Assembly (NCBI GenBank): GCA_001792895.1 | Contig: MARA01000019.1 | Span: 248,001-312,000 of the forward strand | DNA: 64,000 nt | Direction of reading: 5' to 3' | Source of the DNA: Lentinus brumalis | Taxonomy: Eukaryota > Basidiomycota > Agaricomycetes > Polyporales > Polyporaceae | Part shown: positions 1 through 12,287 of the stretch, piece by piece | Layout of the letters: every line of letters starts with the position of its first letter | How positions within the stretch are numbered: the stretch's first letter is position 1 | Notes under the pieces: model-generated | Told to the model about the DNA's origin: nothing | The model's database searches: none | What the model saw: only the letters and a program-made list of their open reading frames with translations | Position numbers and translations under genes: made by a program

Positions 1-1982
1 ACGACGGATACGTGCTCTGGACCGGGATCTGGAAGGGTGAGCAGCAACCATCGCACACTCCCTCGGTGTCGACCCCGCTTGCTAACGATGTCCGTTCTTC
101 CCCCTCTCGTTCACAGCGCTCGGTAACTCGAAGGGTGAGATCTTCATGTCGCTGTTGCGAGGCCGAATGCTAACCGTATCATCTTTCTGAAACCGAACTC
201 TAACGTCGATCGCTGCAACAGCGGACATCGTTAAGATTATAGACTCGCAGCCCGACCTCGCCGCACAGTTGCGGCGGGTCAGAGGCGGATATCTTAAAAT
301 CCAAGGTACTTGGATGCCTTACGAGATCGCGCTCCGTTTGGCCCGCAGGTACGCTTGTCTCCTCCCTTCCTCTTGACCATCGTTGCTTCCCTCGCACTTC
401 CTGACTGTGATGATTTTAATACCAGGGTTGCATGGCCAATCCGTCACGACCTAGTACCTCTCTTCGGGTGCGTGCGCAACGATCTTCAGGCTGTATCTAT
501 TCAACTGACTGTGCCATCTTTCTACATAGCCCCAACTTCCCCGAGACGTGTCTCTCTCCCGACAGCCCGGGTTATGGCCAGATTTCAAAGCCCGGGACAG
601 GGAAGCGACGGGCTCGGCGCAATCCTCCCGCAGAGATGCCTCTCAACCTCGCCTCTGCGTCCGGGGCGAACTGGTCCGTCGCGGTCGGCGACCCTACCCC
701 GCTCAACGTCAGCAGCGGGTCGTTGTCGTCTCGGAGCACGCTCGTCATGTCCCATACCTTTGCCGCGCAACCTGGACGGCACATCGACACCACGTTCAGC
801 ACGCATCACCAACAACTCGCATCAGCGTATGGCCAAGGGCAAAGCGACTCCCCGGTTATGCTTCACGTGCCGTACGTAGACAGGGCTCACGCCGTGGTCT
901 CTCCCACGTCGTCTACCTCGACGTCCAGCAGCTTCTTCCAATCAGGAGCATCCAGGCGGTACTCTCCACCTCTCGACACCGGCTCCTCGGGACTGCGCTA
1001 CTCCCCCTACCCGAGTCCGCTGTCTTCGACCACCTCCCGTTTCAGTGCGACGTCGGCACATTCTTCTGGGGGCGCTGACAGCTCCATCTCCATCTCTCCG
1101 ACGTCGTCGCGACCGCTAGGGGAGACGATCAAGCTGCCGCCCATCCAGCCGCCGAACCGTCGTACAAGCGGGGACGGCGCAGGAGGCGCGTTCCACCTGC
1201 CGCCCATCTCGAGCATGGACAACTTGCGCGAGGCACAGTGCGGGGAGCCGATGGCCGTCCTCAGGCGGCTGCAGTCTTCGGACGGGGACGACTTGGTCCA
1301 CGCGGAGAACCGTGCCACCTCGACACAGCGTAGGCATAGTCTGGCGGTGCCGGATGCCATGCACGCGTACAAGCCGTAAGTCGCCTGTACATTGCACGTC
1401 CCATTCCCATCTTTACTTGTCCCGTGCGGTGATCTTTACGAACTGCCTCGGGCGGTCTATTGCTTTTGTCTGCGCCTGTGTCTCCATTCTTCGATACCCG
1501 GTGCTCATCATTACCTCTTCTGCTGCAGATCCGACTTTGGTGCACGCAGTACTACTGGCGGCTCGCGGACCCCGCTGAGCGCTGTCGCGGCGTTGTCATC
1601 GTCGTCTTACCTACCCTCCAGGCACGAACAGCACCAGCAGCACTACCCGCATGCAACCCCCTCCTATACCCACGCGCAGCCGCTGTTCGACCGCCGACCT
1701 TCACACGACGATCGTCCGGTGCGGTCGGTTCCCCCGTCGCCATATCTTGGCGCGTCTCGTTTGGATTTGGATCACCGCGACCGCACCGGGGATCGTGCTG
1801 TGCTCGGCCGCGAGCGCCCTTTCATACTGCAAGACCGGGACAGGGTCGGGGTGTTCTATCGCCAGGAACGCCCGCCCAGTCCACCGCCATCTGCTTCGTC
1901 GCACTCCCCATCTGCTTCCGCTTCGGTAAGCGCGAGCAGCTCTCCGTCCGAATCGGCGAGGCCGGGATGGCGCCCTTGGTAA
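1..1982 (+). CDS. APSES/KilA-N-type DNA-binding transcription regulator, 3' part (5' end outside window)
   Basis: Six exons are visible: <1..36, 117..134, 222..348, 426..467, 530..1375 and 1529..1982, all with GT-AG introns and continuous phase. The first exons encode most of an APSES-type HTH (KilA-N fold): DGYVLWTGIWK, then AQLRRVRGGYLKIQGTW and MPYEIALRLARRVAWPIRHD, followed by LVPLFGPNFPETCL. This is the sequence-specific DNA-binding module of fungal regulators of cell cycle, morphogenesis and sporulation. The rest (about 430 residues) is Ser/Pro/Arg-rich and probably disordered, ending in PGWRPW. No ankyrin repeats are visible, so it is not a complete Swi4/Mbp1-like protein in this window. 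Family assignment rests on motif recognition; the target genes are unknown. The start lies upstream of the window. Confidence 0.85.
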
Positions 1983-4272
1983 TGCCATCGTTGACCTCCT
2001 GCATGCTCGCCCTTGTCCCCGTCCATGCGGAGCGTATGATACCTCCCTTATATTCTGGATCACGCCCTACACTCTGTTACACTGGACGATGCCTGCGGCG
2101 CCCAGGGTTGTATAGTCTGGACCTCTCGTTCGCCTGCACCGTTATCACTGCCGTGGCTATCAGCGTCGCAGTACTTGTTCACCGGCTCTTCGCTCGCCGG
2201 TATTGTTTCGCCTAAATTATAGCACTCCTAGTTTAGCCCGCTTCCTGTCCGGTCTGTCTTCTCCTCGAGCTATCGTAGCTAATTGTAGTGAGTAGCCTGC
2301 GCATGCGTACATCGTGTAATCTACTAGTCTATAGCGGGAGTTGAGGGTCACCTTTCTGGCGCACCGCTCCGCGAATGTCAAATGTACCACCCCAGCACGA
2401 TGCACCTGATCGCTGCAACAACACACGATGACGATGCCCGAAGACCCAGAAGGCGGCTCGTCCCGGGAACGACGGCCTAGTACTTCGAGGACTTCTCCTT
2501 CCCGTTAGCCTGAGGCCACTACCTTGTTCTCGCTTTGATTAATCCTTTGAATGGATAGCCTTGGATAGCTGGGCGGCGTCGGACGTGCAGTATTCTCACA
2601 CCTTGCGTCTTCCCATGGAACCTTCTGGCCGGGCTGAGCGTGCGCCCAGCAGCCCGTGCAACCGTGTAACCACAGAAACCCCGCATGCTATTGGAGCGTG
2701 ATCGTCCGTCAGAACCCCGCATCCAGAAATGTGTTTATGAACTCGTCCTCTTCTCAGCTGCATTCCCAGCCCCGGTCTTGCACACACACGCTATTTCCAC
2801 TCGTTCAGTCGCACGTTCTCCTTCGGTGGTGCTGGGAGATCCGATTCTGCAAGTGAGTGGGAGCCCGCACATGGTCGCAAGAGATTGGAGAATGCGCTCC
2901 CACCATGACCATAGCTTGGGAAGACGAGAGACAGTCTGTAGCCTGTCGGGACCGAGGGGAGCGCGCTCGGCATCCACGCAGCCGTGCGGGCCTCCAATCT
3001 GTGGTCAGACGAATGAGGACGAATGCGACGGACAACTACTTGCACTCCCGGTCGGTTTCCGCTACCGCGCCACGAAGCAACTGACCACTCATTCAAACCT
3101 CAGCTCACGACGTCGTCGGGCCAGGGTCATCATGCGGCAAACTCTACGCCCGGTTCCCAGTGACCATCTGTTGGCACAGATCTGTTATCACACATTGTGC
3201 GAGTCCACAAGTAGTACTTACTATTCAGTTCGCGCACTGCTTGCAGGTAGTATCATGCAAGGTACGCACGTCACTCATGCGATGTGTGTATTGTATACTT
3301 GAACTTAGTACGCACCATTAGGGGCACAGATCACCGTCGCAAGCGGGCGTGCCTTGTTCGTTGCGCTGTACTGTCGAATGGGGAAGGTGAGAACAGCTTG
3401 TGATGGAACACAGATACATAAGCGGAACCACGCGACACACGCTGCAGCATGGCCATAATGAATGGTTGTGAATGGTTTGTCCGTCAGAACTTCGTCTGAC
3501 CTCGAGGCTCAATTAACCTGCTAAGCGAAATTGCGTGCAAATACGCAGCGGGTGCCAGCGGCGCAGCGGCCAGGCCATGCTCCCAACCCAGCACCCCAAC
3601 AGAACCGACCCCTCACGTCTTAGGAACCGCTGGATTATCGGACAACCCTCAATCTCGTCGCAAGTAGCGCCGCATGCTCATTACTGACATTGCAGTTGTC
3701 ACAGGCTTGTGCTGGTCAAGCCCACCGCTGGCGGCCCATGGCATACCACAGCCTGCCACACCTCGAATACTTTCCGCACGTTTGTACACCAATCGCTCTA
3801 CCATTTCAACCCATCGACGTCGAAAGAAAGGCAGGGAGGAGGAGGTCGCGACCTCGGGGACTCGGACAACCGTCGAACGCCACAATCACGATCGCTACAC
3901 CCCGGCAAAACAAGAATTGGGGCACCAGCAGAACTGCTCGATCTATCGGAGGCATACTTCGTGGGGACAGGCAATGTCCCCGACGGCCGTGTCCCCTTAT
4001 GTAAGCATCGGCAGCCAGAAATGATGGCACGGGCGTTCACCTTCGCGTCGGAGCGCCCAAAGCTCGGAACGTCGGGGGACCCTTCTCCGCACTCAAGTGA
4101 AGTCGTTGCCAAGGATCCTACGGTACGTGTGCTACAACTATGTACTGGGTATCAAAGGTATCGTCAGATTAGGGCCCATTATATGATGTCATGTAAATGA
4201 GAAAACAAGTGCACCGAAAATGGAAATGAATGATGTAACGCGCTATTAAGAAGCTGTCGGACGCTGTCAGTA
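1983..4272. other. Gene-poor stretch, nothing recognised
   Basis: 2.3 kb between the APSES gene and the 3' end of the transposase-like gene. Short open frames occur on both strands, but none shows a familiar domain or a consistent set of splice sites. Frames at 3674-4200 overlap in all three plus-strand phases, which suggests chance openness in GC-rich DNA. It will contain the APSES 3' UTR. Confidence 0.5.
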
Positions 4273-7219
4273 TCACTCAGAGTCCGTAAGTTCATCAAGG
4301 TTCTCACCGTTGTTCTCCAGGACGACGACATCCATTGTCTCGTCGACCCCAGGAGCGTCCTCCAAGTCTTCCGGCACCTGCTGGCGTGCACAGTACCGGT
4401 CCACTGCGGCACACAGCGCATCTACCTTCTCCGCTTTCTTCCCATACCTCGACTTGGCTAGGATCTGCGTGTCCTTGCCCTCGTTCCTCCGGTGCCAATC
4501 CAGCTGTTGGTCAAGGTCCGGATTCGAGATTCCTTTGGCCCTCGCCCTGATATCCTCGGTGTCCAACAACAGTGTGAGTCCATCCAACGCCCTCGTCTTC
4601 TCCTTCTGCTTGGCCTCCCGGGCCTTATCCCTCGATCTCTTATCCGCAACCACCTTCCGGTCATGCAGGGCAATTGCAACTCGATCTTGCTTGGCCAGGC
4701 CGCTTGAGTCGATGACACGAGCCTGCTTACGTACGAATCCTTTCGTCTTCTCATCGTGCTTTCGTTCTGCATGGCCCACGACAGTGTTGACCTTGCCTTT
4801 CTGACGAGCATTATACTGATGCTGCGTCTCTCGAGGGGCCTGTCGGTCTCTTACACGGGCGTGTCCGAGAGCGCCTTCGTTGTCGTCATTGGTGGTGCGC
4901 ATCCAAGCGGTATCGCGCTCGGTGGGGGAGAGACTCGCAATTACACCGTCACTTGCAAACTCGGCGGAGAAGCGCTTCCATGTCTCGAGGGCCCCGGCAA
5001 AGAACGCGACAAGTGCACCACGGAGGTGTGGGAGGGTTGTGGCCATGCGGAGGACAGCGTAGACTACATCTGGACGGTCCCAGAGTTGGCCATCGAGAGT
5101 TCCCGTGGCGTATGTTGACTCCGGGGACAGGAGGAGGTCGGGGTCTTCGATGATGCGACGGCAATGGGCCTTGACACGCTCGTGCAGCGGTCCTTGGTCC
5201 AGGATGTTTGCGGACAACTGATCAGGGCCACGGACCGCGCGCATGTAAGGGTGGCTGATTGCCTGAGAATAAAGGGCCAAGACACAGAGCTCTGTGAGAG
5301 TTGACTCGTCGTGCAGGCCGCTATAGACGTTCTGCTCAAGATTCGTCCATGTGCGGCTGTCCTTCTTGTCACGGATCACCTCGAGGAATTCCCTGTACAG
5401 GGGCAGGTAGACCAGGAGCTCTGCAGCGGCCTCGCAGTGCGACTGGTAACGGGTGTTGCTAGTGTCAGGGAATTTGAGCGTGAACCCGACGGCCTCTGCA
5501 GCTTCGAAGAAGATACGAAGTGTGTCTTGCTGACCCTTCTTCTCGTCTTTGTGGCGGAAGAGTGCTCCTGCTAGGCTCGTTAGCTTGACAGCTCCGCCCT
5601 GCGATACTTCAGTTGCGCGATCGGCAGCTGATGACGGTCCATAGGAAGCGGCAGCAGCATTGTCGCGGTTCATCAGAAGCATGGGGGGAGGTAGTTCGCT
5701 GTCCTTCCAGAAGGTCGCAAGCGCAGCGGCACCGCCCTTCACCGAGTTCAGTTCTTTGTGCATACAGCATCCAGCCCAGACAAATAAATCTGCCGCGCGT
5801 TTCTCCTCGTCCGTGAGTGCTGCAAACCGAGTTTCGCCAAAGCGCACAGTTGCGCGTCTCGTAGCCTCATGTGCCTGTATAGCGCGCTCCTCATCTGCGA
5901 GCTGCTCCCACCGCACTAGACCGCCCGCTTTCCTGATCGTCTCTGCCATCTCCTCGCCTGCAATAGGCTCAAACTCCGCCAAAGCACCTTCGAGAATCGC
6001 ACGATGCCCGCGTTCTTCACGGTCAGTGCGGACCTTGAGCTCCATGAAGAGGCGGACAAGCTTCTTCTGGTCTTCGGCGTGGTCTGTATTCATCCCTTTG
6101 ATCTTGCTCAAGATGTCGGCGACGCTCACAGGTTCATGTTGACCACGGGGACTCGCGTTCCAAGTTGCACAGAGGCTCTCGAGGGCCTTCATCCATCCGT
6201 GAAGTTGCTCCTCGCTGGTGTGGCTAGGTGCGGTGGTGACTCCGAGGAAGTGACGTGAGTGACTGCTTCCCTTGTTGATGTACGCATGTCGAGCCTCGTG
6301 CTGAATATGTTTGATAGCTGTCCCATCGCTGCTAAGTGTAATACCTGTACATATGGTGAGTTCATCAGCAAGCAAACAAGTCATACTGATATTGAGACTG
6401 ACCATCTGCCGTCCTCATCTCCTCCATTGTTTGAAGGTCTGACAGGATCCCGCCCTCCAGATTAATTCTACCCACAGAACGGGTGCTCATGGAACCCTTC
6501 ACCGTGAGACCCGCAGCCTTCGCAACCGTGGAGATCGTCTCGGGGATTTTGTCGCGTGGGACACCGGCAGAGGTGAGGCTGCGCACAAGGTCCCGGGAGT
6601 CCTCACTGATGATGCCTTTCTCCTTCAGCGCGAAGGTCGTGGCGTGCTGAACCGCACCCTTCACGGCTCTCTGTACTGCACGCGCGGCCTGTGCCGGGGC
6701 ACGCTTGACACGTTTGAGAAGGGTCTCGTTCCGGGACTCCACGACAGAGTTGCGTTCCTGCAGCCGGAACAAGTCCCGGTGAGAGCCAGCCCGTGCCTCC
6801 TCTGCCTCCTGGACATCCGCCTCCAGCGATGCAACGCGCTGTTCGAGCATCGTATTTCGCTCGCGCGCCCCCTCGAGGTCGCGCTTGAGGTGAGTACTGC
6901 TTGTCTGTGCCCGGACTGCCCGGCGCTGCGTGTTGTATACTTCCCGCTTGTAGTCACTGACTTTCTCTTGACAGACCTCAAGCTGTGCCTGCGTAGCCTC
7001 GAGGGTCTGCCGCAGCACATCGTCCGGTGATCGCGTCGCTGGAGAAGTGCTTGGAACATGGGGAGTCCTCGAGGCTTGGGCAGATGAGGAGGCTGAGGAG
7101 GCTGGGAAGGTGGGTAAATTCTCCTTATTCTGGCGTGCTGATCGGGCCTTCTTAGCGTTCAACAGAATCGCAGCCTTCTTGAGAGGCGAGAAGCCCTTGA
7201 ATACCCTTCGTTTGCCCAT
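4273..7219 (-). CDS. Large transposase-like protein (coiled coil plus putative DDE/RNase H-like core), 962 aa
   Basis: Two exons, 6403..7219 and 4273..6344, joined by a 58-bp intron with donor GTCAGT and acceptor TACAG; total 2,889 nt, in frame. I start at MGKRRVFKGFSP (7219) because it is basic and looks like a true N-terminus; an in-frame ATG at 7405 would add 62 residues. Residues about 100-190 are strongly helical (R/E/A-rich coiled coil). The core begins at the junction with TLSSDGT (about 276), then AGCCMHKELN (about 463), NRDNAA (about 498), DTSNTRYQSH (about 562) and TNDDNEGALG (about 767). The acidic residues in SSDGT and NDDNEG are candidate catalytic D and E, and CMHKELN plus NTRYQS recall hAT-type transposases. 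I know closely similar uncharacterised proteins as a large family in Agaricomycetes. I saw no flanking inverted repeats or target duplication. The tail is Lys/Arg-rich, then acidic. No frame lesions. Confidence 0.75.
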
Positions 7220-9666
7220 GGCAGGGCCTGTAGCAGCGAGTACAAGGAGGATAGCGAGAGCCTGACGACCGGAGCGCCGGTAGCTACAATTACTCGATTT
7301 GTACATTATCGGCCCACGTGATCGAACTCCGAGGTCGTATGCCTCGGGCCAACCTACCGGTGTGCACAGTCCCTCCGAAGGCAAACCTTGCAACGGGATG
7401 AACATATGGTCATGTTTTCAGTGAATCTATTGAACAGATTCTTCGAGACTGCCTCTCATTCAGACAAGGTAATGTGCATTTTGGCGAGTTCACAACATTC
7501 TGACTTTCTACTCAATAGATCACTCGAGTACATCTTCCTGATACCTGCACGACACTTCGTTCGACTGGATATGTGCCACGACGAGCTGTAGCTGACCTCC
7601 GAGTACACATCCGGGCGCTCGAGTCGCTTGTCCCAAAATGGATCTTGGCGCCTGTTTCTCGGTGGCAGCGATTGCCCGTCCCATACTTCGTCCACCAGTG
7701 AAGTGCCTGAGCGGCCCGCCCGCTGCCCGGCTCGCCGCGGGTGCGGGAAGTGGCTTGCGAACGTCGGTCGCCCAAGTCTCTTCTGCGGATGGAGCGGCTG
7801 ACGTTCATATCATCAGCGTCGTCGTGACAATGTATGTCAGGGAATGAACGATACCATGGGTGAATATTGACGGTAGCTGACGGGAGCGAAGTTGGATTGC
7901 CTGCCTGGACAGCTACCTCATACGCGGGAGCCAGTATCGATGTCAACCCATCCTGGTGGGCCGTGGCAAGAGGTACACCGTGCGCTGTTCGGGCTCGGCA
8001 GAACGGTGCTCCAACTGTTGCAGTTCGCGGGTAGACCAGAGGCGTGGCAGCGAGGTCAGACCTGGTCAGTTCCTCAACCACAGGCTCGAAGCGAAGCAGG
8101 CAAGCCGTATCAAGTGATCCAAAACACGCCGCTTGCTCCGAGGTATCGCACCATTTGAATAAGCCGGTCGGGAAAGCTCGCCAGCCTGTGGAGTCTCCTG
8201 ACGCACAATTGGACGTACGAGAACCACACGGTAGACTCGCCCGGAGGCTGGAGCCCCGGGAGCGTCCCGCACGCGATATGCGTTCAGGAAGGAGCGGTCG
8301 GGTCAGGCGACCGGCACGATTTGCGTCTTAAGCAAGGGTAAGTATTATGGATGCGAGCCTGGATCGAGGAAGCTCGAACCTCCGCCACAAAGCCAGCCAG
8401 TGACCGAGCCAGTCACCAGCGCACCATGCGCCACGGTCCCGAACCTCCTTTGCATGGAAGTGCTGTGTGATAATAATGGCGAAGCCTCAGCCTGGCACCC
8501 TTCGCTGATTGCCTATTCAGGGTACGCCATGACCACGGTCACCGAGGTGTGCGACCGCTCGAGTACTTCAGGCGTGACTGAGAAACAACTTGAACGCCGT
8601 CATCAAAGTTTCATTTATGCCAGGAGCGGTTAGGGCTGTACGAACTGACGGTATGAGAATATAGTCTGCGTTGAGAACGAGTGTGAAGACTTTGTACGTG
8701 TTAATATCTCCGGGATCGCGCAGCGGTGAATTGAGCATGGCTTCTGATATTGTTCGAACAGTAATTGCCTGATCGCGATTCTAGCGTTCAGCAGCACCCC
8801 CGATACGACGGGCGCATGCGACGCACCTACGGCCATATACTACTATATGCTGAACCCTTCCGCCGCGAGTGGACTTTGTAGCCGGAGGCTGGAGCGACGT
8901 GAGGGGAGCCAACGGGAGAAATGACGTGCTATGCCCGTTGCTACTGCATTGTTCGAACTTCGCCAGGCCTTAAAATATTCATATCGGCGCCCCGTTCCGC
9001 CGCGGGCCCTGCCCCTTAGGCGGCTAGTGCGCCCTTGTTCCTACGCAGTTTCCGCCCATTTTCGCGATTGGGGGCAGTATCAGCCTTGCACCTCGTGACC
9101 GTAGCCTGTGCTGGAAACACACCGTACTCAATAGCACCTTCTTGTGCAACTCGCCATAGGAAGGCGGGGGTTCATCGTGAACCAGAGAGCATCTCTTGCG
9201 AAGTAATCCGCGAAGTCGATCATCTGACCGGTGATTCTCAATGTTTACATGGTCCCGGGCCGTACCAGGCTCGATGCTCCGTACTGTGGTACGATGCCCG
9301 TGTCGAAGAGCGCCATTGACTTCCTGCCATTGTCCGTCGTGAGCGAGCGCTATCGCATCTGGATCTCATCCTGAATTGATTACCTGTCTCATTTCAAGAG
9401 TCTCCGACTGCCATCGCAGTGCTAAGTACTAGTACTGTGATGCGTGAGAATCAGAAAGCCAAGGGAATCGTGCAACGAGGAAACCAACCAAAAGGGGAAC
9501 TGACTCGGACGGCGTGCACAGTCGCGCCACGAACATGCATGTATGGTATAATGTTGACTTGTTTGTCACGACATGTCGCCGACAAGGTCCCATCAGCAAC
9601 CCGAACTGCGGTGGTGGGGTGCGACCTCATCCCGTACACAGGCTGGGTACGAGACCATCGATCCGC
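7220..9666. other. Gene-poor stretch, nothing recognised
   Basis: 2.4 kb between the transposase-like gene's start and the dehydrogenase relic. Several frames up to about 190 codons exist (for example 7512-8081 minus), but they carry no recognisable motif and no supporting splice structure. Probably intergenic sequence and decayed DNA. Confidence 0.45.
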
Positions 9667-10069
9667 CTTGACGACGAAGGCAGCTGGTGCGGCGACATAA
9701 TGTTGGAACGTCTTGGTCGTCTACGCGAAGTGTCCCTCCACGAGCCTGCCGAGACGAGAGTTGTTCACGAGTGGCCCCGCAGATTCCATGCAGATACGCA
9801 CACTCTATCTCCAACCTTGAGTCGGTCCACGTTCGAGCTGACTGCAACGACAACCCCGGCGCCATCTTGCCCGAGAAGCACGGGGTAAGTCGTAGTGTAC
9901 ACTGGCAGATTCTTGTCTTGAGTATTCCAGTCTGTTGGATTGAAACTCGCAGCCTCCACTCTGAGCAGAACATTGTCAGATGCGAGAGAAGGAATGTCGA
10001 CAGTTCGGACGACTAAGGTGCCACCCTGAGAGAGGAGTGGAGGACCTTCTGCTCTGTAGGGAGAGACAT
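9667..10069 (-). pseudogene. Relic: N-terminal half of a GroES-like zinc-type alcohol dehydrogenase
   Basis: Reading minus from 10069: MSLPTEQKVL, then a frameshift, then GGTLVVRTVDIPSL and VLLRVEAASFNPTDW, YPVLLGQDGAGVVVAV and DRLKVGDR. This is the GroES-like catalytic domain of a medium-chain dehydrogenase. An intron-like GTGCGT...GGCAG follows at the usual place, and a further exon fragment reads on to HYVAAPAAFVVK but contains an in-frame TAG. So at least one frameshift and one stop break it. The recognisable sequence ends at about 9667, where the Rossmann domain should begin. The matching C-terminal half sits 7.3 kb away on the other strand (17349-17817). Confidence 0.8.
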
Positions 10070-10618
10070 TGCGTTGTGAGTCGATGGTGACGGTACAGGA
10101 ATCAAGAGCATGATATACTTATACTCACCCACTGTCACGCAACTCGGCTCATTCGCAATCCCAAGGCACATGTCGAGAGATTACGTGGCTGCGATGCTGG
10201 CGAAGGGCTCGTAAGTGACGTTCGTTGTCTAGAGACTGATATTCTGCAGGTGAGTCATGCTTTGTGAGGGCACCGGACGCTCAGTAGAACGCCAACCTAG
10301 GGCAGGTTTTGAAATCAGCTGCGACGAAAGCCGACTGCCACTATGATGCCAGCGCACTCACTCTGCTTGCTTATGAGCGTAAGATTCTTGATGTACATAG
10401 GCAGAAAAAGCAACAAAGGTGTCAGCATAGAGCTCGGGTCATGTATCGCGAAGGCAAGACAGTGAGACGCTCCAGGCAATCTCGAACTTCGCCCGAAAGG
10501 GAAGCTAGCCCACGCTTACATCCAGCGCTTACGGCTTGTTCGGCCACCACCTTACCTAATCTGGCCGACAGAACAAAACATCTGTTACTGCACCCAAAAA
10601 TTGCTCCTCGATACCAAC

Positions 10619-11033
10619 TGGATGACTTTCCATAAGGGTCTGCGGCTCTGCGGACGACCGTAGACTTCCAAACACCTCTGTTGGCCGAGATACCGAGGCC
10701 GATACGAACCCCGCTGATGGGACAGAGCTCCGTAGACACTTCAAGCGCCCAAAATCTACGAAGGGGGTCGACACCCCTTCGTAGACCTAAACGCTGCCGC
10801 AGAGCTCTCGCTTAGCCTCGCTTGAGGCGTTTTGAGCCTCCGAACCACTGAAAGGGAAGTCCCCATCATGACAAACCCTGTTGCCATCAATATTTCTGCT
10901 CACATAATCTGCACAACCGACCTCCGAAAGTCCCGGGTTGTCCGTCCAGCGCTCAAGATACCCGGCGAAGATCAAGCTCCGCTAGGAATCTACGGCGACC
11001 GTAGACCCGCAGAGTCTTATGGAAAGTCATCCA
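10619..11033. mobile_element. 415-bp MITE-like element with terminal inverted repeats
   Basis: The ends are an exact 18-bp inverted repeat: TGGATGACTTTCCATAAG at 10619-10636 and its reverse complement at 11016-11033. The match continues imperfectly to about 10669 and 10985 (shared TCTGCGG and CCGTAGA blocks). No transposase is encoded inside, as expected for a non-autonomous DNA transposon. I could not find a convincing target-site duplication. The right end lies two bases before the start codon of the first MYND gene, so that gene's proximal promoter and 5' UTR would be element-derived. Confidence 0.65.
10755..10785. repeat. Perfect 12-bp stem hairpin inside the element
   Basis: TCTACGAAGGGG at 10755-10766 and its exact complement CCCCTTCGTAGA at 10774-10785, separated by a 7-base loop. 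It lies inside the 415-bp inverted-repeat element, about 250 bp upstream of the first MYND gene. It could fold as DNA or RNA or bind a dimeric protein; no function can be assigned. Confidence 0.7.
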
Positions 11034-11035
11034 CT

Positions 11036-11974
11036 ATGCCCACCGGCACTGGGAGTGTCAAGCGTATGTCCCGCAAGGTAAAGTATCGCTTGACAATTCA
11101 CCGATCAGGAATGGTAGCTCAAAAAATGATGACAATCTCCTTTCGCATCATAGTGCAACAGTTGCTATGTCACTGGAGACGAGAAGCAACTCTTTTCTTG
11201 CTCTAGATGCAGGGTGAGCGTCCTGTGCTTCAGCTATACTTTCGAGCATCTCTGACCGCCCAAGCCCAGTCTCAGGCATACTGCTCGAAAGAATGTCAGA
11301 AGGCCGACTGGAAGGTTTGCCGACATCTTCTGATCAAGCATACCGAATTGCCTGAACTTTCTCGCCGTATACAGACACATAAGAAGATGTGCCAGAATAA
11401 CGGCTTACTCGAGTTTGTGCTCAAGGAGCACGAAAGCACGCCGATGGGCTTGTTCGACCGGCTCACGCTCGTCGACGGCATGTCCATGTACGAGCTGGAC
11501 CAGCGGCTTGAGAAGTGGGTTCGATGGCACAGCGGGACGCTCATGGCCGCAACTGTGCAGGCCCTGCGGCTCCCCGAGGACGTGACACGGGCACACACGC
11601 ACCTGCTCTACGTCAAGCTCGAGCCGCGGTCCGAGGCAGAGCACCAAGGCGCTACGGGCAAGTACTTCCGCGTTGTGAACGTGGACGTCATCGAGATGGA
11701 GGATGGCTTGCGCCGGCCGAGTCCGTGGCCAGAGTCGATTATGCAGCTCCGCGACCTGGGCATGGACGCTATTCGAAATCGGAGGGGGTATGTGGCCGCT
11801 GCGATGGTGGAGTGCGAGCCGCTTTGCGTGCAGACGGTGCCGTTTGGGTCGATGACGCAGGATGCATTGAGGAGGGAGGTTCTTCACGATACGTGGAAGC
11901 AGTTCTTTATAAAGCATATCGAGGAGGGGCAGAAGCCGAAGATCCTGAGGGGACGTGGAAGGCCCAGGCAGTGA
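11036..11974 (+). CDS. MYND-type zinc-finger protein, copy 1, 248 aa
   Basis: Exons 11036..11077, 11154..11213, 11270..11314 and 11375..11974 total 747 nt. The spliced protein contains a complete MYND finger: CNSC, then CSRC, AYCSKEC and HKKMC, giving the eight Cys/His ligands with normal spacing. The third intron (11315-11374) is 60 bp and open, so unspliced RNA would stay in frame; I remove it because splicing creates the canonical DW-x-HKKMC end of the finger. MYND fingers bind proline-rich peptides in transcriptional and signalling partners. The C-terminal 200 residues (LTLVDGMSMYELDQ...GRGRPRQ) are a basidiomycete-type domain of unknown function with no SET motifs. It is tandem with a second copy 0.3 kb downstream. 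The start codon is directly preceded by the inverted-repeat element. Confidence 0.8.
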
Positions 11975-12287
11975 AAAAGTCTCATAGGGTTCATCGCGCG
12001 GGTCATTTATGCATGGGTCACCTCACATGTATACCGCCACCACTGAAATGGCTGTGTGTAGTGGGCTTTATAGATAGTACACATACAGACCGTTGTAGGA
12101 TTCCCGTTTCGTGGACAAGGACAAGACGGGAGAAGAAGCGTGGGAGCTACGGTACACGCGGGAACTAGGCTTGTAGCCTCGCAAGCTCCGTACGTGAATT
12201 CACGCCACTTCGAGACCTCGATCCCACCTGCAAACCTAGACAAGCAGTTCCTGCAGTGGACCTGAAACTTGGTTTCGGATACACACC

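Noticed and set aside
4273..7219. Assigning the transposase-like gene to the Kyakuja-Dileera-Zisupton superfamily
   Set aside because: The Cys-rich domains and catalytic neighbourhoods I associate with KDZ proteins are not visible; the motifs look more hAT-like, and the placement is left open.
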